Source of the DNA: Clostridia bacterium
GTDB taxonomy: Bacteria; Bacillota; Clostridia; Christensenellales; CAG-1252
Reading direction: 5' to 3'
Length of the DNA stretch: 5,322 nt
Assembly (NCBI GenBank): GCA_017615515.1
Contig: JAFZZX010000185.1
Coordinates: forward strand, 1-5,322
The position numbers and the translations under genes were made by a program. This document shows positions 1 through 5,322 of the stretch, piece after piece. The stretch's first letter is position 1, and each line of letters begins with the position of its first letter. A model generated the notes under the pieces. It saw only the letters and a program-made list of their open reading frames with translations, did not search any database and had not been told where the DNA came from.

Positions 1-23
1 CCATTCAAACCATCATTTGCGAA

Positions 24-254
24 TTGTCCCAGACCTCGATCTACGCGATCGCGGCGGTCGTCGCGGTCTTCGTCGGCGCCTTCGCGGGTGTCGGTATGGC
101 GATCACCGTTTCCAAGGCGATCGACGCCATCGCGCGTCAGCCCGAAGCGGAGAGCAAGATCCGCACGACCCTTTTGCTCGGCCTCGCCTTCATCGAGACC
201 ACGGCGATCTACGGCTTGTTCATCGCGATCATGCTCGTGATCAAGGTGCTGTGA
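24..254 (+). CDS. atpE: F1Fo ATP synthase subunit c (rotor ring proteolipid), start uncertain
   Basis: Subunit c forms the membrane rotor ring and carries the ion-binding carboxylate. The protein is a helical hairpin. TM1 covers about residues 5-30, the polar loop is RQPE (38-41), and TM2 covers about 48-74 with the essential glutamate E58 in [10 protein letters not shown]. The loop RQPEAE and the TM2 motif are diagnostic. The position of the Na+-ligand glutamine in TM1 is methionine (M25). The TM1 glycine pattern is loose (GAFAGVGM). From the TTG start the 76-residue length is normal for the family and RQPE sits at the usual place. However, no Shine-Dalgarno site precedes the TTG, and the frame stays open to the window edge, so the true start may lie outside. 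The stop (252-254) is one base before the atpF ATG. Subunit a would be expected upstream. Identification is secure; the start is not. Confidence 0.9.
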   Translation: MSQTSIYAIAAVVAVFVGAFAGVGMAITVSKAIDAIARQPEAESKIRTTLLLGLAFIETTAIYGLFIAIMLVIKVL

Positions 255-255
255 T

Positions 256-762
256 ATGACCTTCGCGATTTCGGACGCGATCCTCGGGCTCAGCCTGACG
301 AAGTTCTTGTTGCACCTATTAAACTTCGCGATCCTCTTCACCGCGCTGTGGTTTATCCTGTATAAACCCGTGATGAAGTTTATTCGTGAGCGGCAAGCGC
401 GCGTCGAAGGGCAGCAGAAGGAAGCGGAAGAGAACCTAAAAGCCTCACAAGAGGCTCGCGGGGCGGCGGAGGAGCGTCTCCGCGCCTTGGACGAAGAGCT
501 CTCCGAGAAGAGAGTCGCCGCGGAGAAAGAGACCGCTCTGGCGTGTGAGAAACTCGTCGCCGACGCGTCCTCTCGTGCGGAGAATATCGTGAAGACCGCC
601 GAAGAAAAGGCTCGACGGCAAGCCGCCGAAGTGGTTGCGGGGGCGAAAGCGGGAATCCGAGACGCCGCCGTCACCCTCGCGGAGAGCATCTTGACCGAGA
701 AGGTGGACGACGTGGACGACGCCCTGATCGACGCCGCCTTGAAGGATTGGAAGAATGGCTGA
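256..762 (+). CDS. atpF: F1Fo ATP synthase subunit b (peripheral stalk)
   Basis: Subunit b anchors the stator stalk in the membrane and holds F1 still through the delta domain. The 168-residue length is normal. About 15 N-terminal residues precede one membrane helix (roughly 17-36), which ends in the family hallmark LYKPVMKFIRER (35-46). A long charged, Ala/Glu/Lys/Arg-rich helix (about 45-135) follows, as expected for the right-handed coiled coil. The C-terminal part LAESILTEKV (141-150) matches the region that binds delta in relatives. The ATG at 256 is supported by AAGGTG at 243-248, seven bases upstream. The last 8 bases overlap the start of the delta-alpha fusion, which suggests translational coupling. 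Only one b gene is seen, so a b homodimer is expected. There is no sign of a mycobacterial-type b-delta fusion. Confidence 0.95.
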   Translation: MTFAISDAILGLSLTKFLLHLLNFAILFTALWFILYKPVMKFIRERQARVEGQQKEAEENLKASQEARGAAEERLRALDEELSEKRVAAEKETALACEKLVADASSRAENIVKTAEEKARRQAAEVVAGAKAGIRDAAVTLAESILTEKVDDVDDALIDAALKDWKNG

Positions 763-973
763 TTTCGTCGTCACTTCCGCACGAGCGCTCTCCGAAGAGA
801 AGCGGAGAGCCATTGCCCGTAGTCTCGGCGCGCCGCTTGACGCCGTCACCTTTACGGTGGACGAGGCGCTGATCGGCGGTATCGTCATTACCGACGGCGA
901 GAACGTCCTCGACGCCTCGGTTCGTCGCAAGGTCACGGACGCCGCGAAACAGGCGGAAGAGCACCTTGCCAAC
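755..973 (+). other. atpH: Delta/OSCP C-terminal domain within the fusion
   Basis: This marks the delta-like part of the fusion protein (residues about 1-73). In canonical enzymes this domain links the C-termini of the b dimer to F1, while the missing N-terminal domain sits on the alpha N-terminal helices at the top of the head. Seen here: the conserved GG-I--GD-V-DGSVR-type signature as GGIVITDGENVLDASVRRK, and the preceding LSEE--RAIARSL helix. The domain begins almost exactly at the initiator ATG, so it is a clean domain truncation and not a ragged remnant. The end point is approximate, because the linker helix (KQAEEHLANAPLEHIL, 65-80) merges with the alpha N-terminal helix. Domain assignment is by eye from family patterns. 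Confidence 0.85.
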
Positions 974-2457
974 GCACCCCTCGAACATATTTTGTCCTCT
1001 CTCAGAGAGGAGTTTTCTCATTTGCCCAAGGCGGAGCTTACCGCCGCCGGTATCGTCCGCACCGCCGTTGACGGCGTGATCTTCGCGGACGGACTTTCTC
1101 GCGCCAAGGTCGGCGAACTTTTGCTGATCGGCGGGGAATATTTCGCGATGGTGATGAACCTCGAGAGGGAGCGCATCGGCGCGATCCTCTTGACGGGTAT
1201 GAACCTCGTCAGGGCGGGGGACGAAGTGCGCCTGACGGGCAAGATCGTGACCGTTCCCGTGGGCGAAGCCTTACTCGGCAGGGTGGTCGGCCCTCTCGGC
1301 GATCCGATCGACGGACTCGGCAGGGTCGAGACCGATCGGTTCCGTCCCGCAGAAGCGCCCGCACCCGCGATCCTCGATCGCGCAAAGGTCTCGGAACCGC
1401 TCTATACGGGGGTGAAGACCGTGGACGCCATCGTGCCGATCGGCAAGGGGCAGCGCGAACTCATCATCGGCGACAGGCAGACGGGCAAGACCTCTCTCGC
1501 GCTCGACGCGATCCTCAATCAAAAGGGGAAGAACGTCTACTGCATCTACGTCGCGATCGGGCAGAAGACCACGACCGTCGCCGACGTCGTGAACACCTTG
1601 AAGAAGGGCGACGCCCTCTCCTATACGACGGTGGTCGCCGCGAACGCGTCGGACAGCGCGCCGCTCCAATACGTCGCTCCCTATGCCGCCACCGCGATGG
1701 CGGAAGAGTTGATGTATGCGGGCAAGGACGTCTTGATCGTCTACGACGATTTTTCCAAGCACGCGGTCGCCTATCGTACGATCTCGCTCCTCTTGAAACG
1801 TCCCGCAGGGCGCGAAGCCTTCCCGGGCGACGTCTTCTACATTCATTCCCGCTTGCTCGAGCGTTCGGCGAAATTGTCGCCTCGGCTCGGAGGCGGTTCG
1901 CTGACCGCGCTCCCGATCATCGAGACGCTCGGATCGGACATTTCCTCGTATATCCCCACCAACGTGATCTCGATCACGGACGGACAGATCTTCCTCGAAA
2001 GCGGCTTGTTCCACGCGGGTATTCGTCCCGCCGTGAACGTCGGTCTTTCGGTCTCCCGCGTCGGCGGCAACGCCCAACCCAAGGCGATGCGTTCGGTCGT
2101 CAAGGGACTGAAACTCGATCTCGCGCGTTATCGCGAAATGGCGGTCTTCACCGAGTTCGGCGCGGACGTGGACGAGGACACCAAGTCTGTGCTCGATCGC
2201 GGTGCGAAGCTCACGCAGATGTTGCTGCAAAAGCAGGGCGCACCCTATTCGATGGCGGAAGAGGTCACGGAGATCTACGTGATGTCGGGCGACGCTTTCC
2301 GCGTGGTCGAGAAGGACAAGATCGGCGCGACCCTTGCCCGTCTGCTCGAGCATATCCGCGCGGCGTATCCGTCTCTCCTTTCTTCTATAGAAGAATCCGG
2401 GGAACTGTCGGATGAGAATAAGAGCCTGATAGACAAGGCGGTCTCCGAGGTGCTCAC

Positions 2458-2461
<4 letters not shown>
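755..2461 (+). CDS. atpA: Delta C-terminal domain fused to F1Fo ATP synthase subunit alpha
   Basis: The product is 568 residues, against about 500-510 for a normal alpha. Residues 1-70 match the C-terminal domain of delta/OSCP: a strand (DFVVTSARALSEE), a helix, then ALIGGIVITDGENVLDASVRRK (39-60 region), parallel to the E. coli [20 protein letters not shown] region. The delta N-terminal six-helix domain is missing. Residues about 70-97 replace the alpha N-terminal helix. From about 98 the protein is a complete alpha: beta-barrel with NLERERIGAI (135-144), Walker A GDRQTGKT (239-246), AIGQKTTT (267-274), Walker B ending in D331-D332, the short GGGSLTALP loop, the arginine finger in SVSRVGG (R435) and the C-terminal helical domain. 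Its nucleotide site is non-catalytic, as usual for alpha. ATG 755 has AAGGA eight bases upstream and overlaps atpF by 8 bases. The stop overlaps atpG by 4 (GTGA). No stop or frame break interrupts the junction, so it reads as a true fusion. The delta part would be called atpH. Confidence 0.95.
1004..1024 (+). promoter_or_regulatory. Possible internal ribosome binding site and TTG start for a separate alpha
   Basis: AGAGAGGAG (1004-1012) contains the Shine-Dalgarno core AGGAG, nine bases before an in-frame TTG at 1022-1024 (Leu90 of the fusion). Starting there would give a 479-residue alpha lacking the delta domain and most of the N-terminal helix, but keeping the beta-barrel and everything after it. 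The other in-frame TTG nearby (992-994, Leu80) has no such site. The sequence also encodes Arg-Glu-Glu, so the match could be chance. This is a hypothesis only. Confidence 0.35.
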
Positions 2462-5058
<2,597 letters not shown>

Positions 5059-5059
5059 C

Positions 5060-5076
5060 TCGGACGTAACGTCCGA
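5060..5076. promoter_or_regulatory. 17-base palindrome between atpC and the hydratase gene
   Basis: TCGGACGT A ACGTCCGA is a perfect inverted repeat with 8-base arms around one central A. As RNA it could form a 6-base GC-rich stem with a TAA loop. It lies two bases after the atpC stop and one base before TAAGGAG of the next gene. No run of T follows, so it does not look like a rho-independent terminator. It could be a DNA-binding operator, an mRNA-processing or stabilising hairpin, or a translation control element. The role is inferred only from position. Confidence 0.45.
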
Positions 5077-5077
5077 T

Positions 5078-5083
5078 AAGGAG
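5078..5083 (+). promoter_or_regulatory. Ribosome binding site of the hydratase gene
   Basis: AAGGAG lies five bases before ATG 5089 and is the strongest Shine-Dalgarno match in the window. It fixes the start of the last gene. Its close contact with the palindrome just upstream means that hairpin folding could affect ribosome access. Confidence 0.85.
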
Positions 5084-5088
5084 ACAAC

Positions 5089-5322
5089 ATGAAAATCTAC
5101 GGACCCTCATACATACTGAACGGCAATATCGTGAGCAAGGAAGAGCTGGCGGCTTCCGGTTTTTCGCAGAAGAACCTGGACGAAGCCTATCGCGGCACCA
5201 TCGCCTATTCGATCTTGAAAGAACACAGCACGATCGGCGCGGAGAAGGGCAAGGGCGTCGCCGTGAAGTTCGATGCGCTCGCCTCGCACGACATCACCTA
5301 CGTCGGCATCATTCAGACCGCG
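5089..5322 (+). CDS. Aconitase-family hydratase, N-terminal fragment (cut by window end)
   Basis: Only the first 78 residues are present and the frame is open at the edge. The segment FDALASHDITYVGIIQTA (61-78), preceded by the GTIAYSILKEH helix (36-46), resembles the N-terminus of a group of roughly 700-800-residue aconitase-like proteins, usually annotated simply as hydratase, in anaerobic Clostridia. Members of the wider family use a [4Fe-4S] cluster to add or remove water on tricarboxylates such as citrate/isocitrate. The cluster cysteines would lie beyond this window, so activity cannot be judged, and the substrate is not known. The ATG follows a perfect AAGGAG. The gene is 30 bases after atpC on the same strand, so it may be co-transcribed with the ATP synthase operon, unless the palindrome between them separates the units. 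The family call rests on memory of the motif, not on a search. Confidence 0.7.
   Translation, partial: MKIYGPSYILNGNIVSKEELAASGFSQKNLDEAYRGTIAYSILKEHSTIGAEKGKGVAVKFDALASHDITYVGIIQTA

Noticed and set aside
17..259. Same-strand alternative frame over subunit c (80 codons)
   Set aside because: It is Arg-rich and lacks membrane helices, while the overlapping frame is an unmistakable c subunit.
755..1100. Fusion produced by an assembly or sequencing error
   Set aside because: An artefact would need both removal of the delta N-terminal domain, leaving a good start with a ribosome site, and loss of the delta stop in frame with alpha. The reading frame is continuous and both domains are well conserved. 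It is not excluded without other genomes.
1271..2353. Long open frame on the - strand (360 codons) inside alpha
   Set aside because: It is antisense to a clearly conserved protein. Its product is Arg/Asp/His/Val-rich with no recognisable motif, as expected of a shadow frame in GC-rich coding DNA.
5060..5076. Rho-independent terminator for the atp operon
   Set aside because: The palindrome is followed by ATAAGGAG, not a T-run, and the Shine-Dalgarno site of the next gene starts at once.

Overview
The window is the distal part of an F-type (F1Fo) ATP synthase operon, all on the + strand, followed by the start of an unrelated metabolic gene. The order is c (atpE), b (atpF), a delta-alpha fusion, gamma (atpG), beta (atpD), epsilon (atpC). 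This is the usual bacterial a-c-b-delta-alpha-gamma-beta-epsilon order, with subunit a presumably just upstream. Coding is almost continuous. Genes overlap by 4 to 8 bases or abut, and the only real gap is 30 bases after atpC.

The unusual point is at 755-2461. There is no separate full-length delta (atpH) gene. A short domain matching only the C-terminal part of delta/OSCP is fused in frame to the N-terminus of a complete catalytic-hexamer alpha subunit, giving one 568-residue protein. The six-helix N-terminal domain of delta is absent from the window. Every alpha made from this start would carry a delta C-terminal domain, so a standard F1 would hold three instead of one. A purine-rich Shine-Dalgarno-like sequence (1004-1012), nine bases before an in-frame TTG (1022), sits near the domain boundary and could allow a separate alpha to be made. 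That is a hypothesis. Other departures from consensus in the same enzyme are a c-ring ion site with mixed Na+/H+ features, a DELSEED loop that reads NELSNED, a changed MNEPPG loop in beta, a shortened and altered gamma C-terminus, and loss of the LPGH signature in epsilon.

Region by region: 1-254 c subunit (start uncertain, may be cut by the window edge); 256-762 b; 755-2461 delta-C/alpha; 2458-3279 gamma; 3272-4654 beta (start possibly 3281); 4651-5058 epsilon; 5059-5088 an intergenic stretch with a 17-base palindrome and a strong ribosome binding site; 5089 to the window end, the N-terminus of an aconitase-family hydratase.

The organism looks like a bacterium of the Firmicutes/Clostridia type with fairly high GC (roughly 55-60 % by eye). 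The reasons are the operon order, the short alpha loop of Firmicutes type (GGGSLTALP), ETT-IYG in subunit c and good Shine-Dalgarno sites. The aconitase-like protein also resembles hydratases I associate with anaerobic Clostridia. This placement is an inference and the species cannot be named. Together the genes encode the proton or sodium rotor (c), the peripheral stalk (b plus the delta domain), the catalytic head (alpha3 beta3) and the central shaft (gamma, epsilon).
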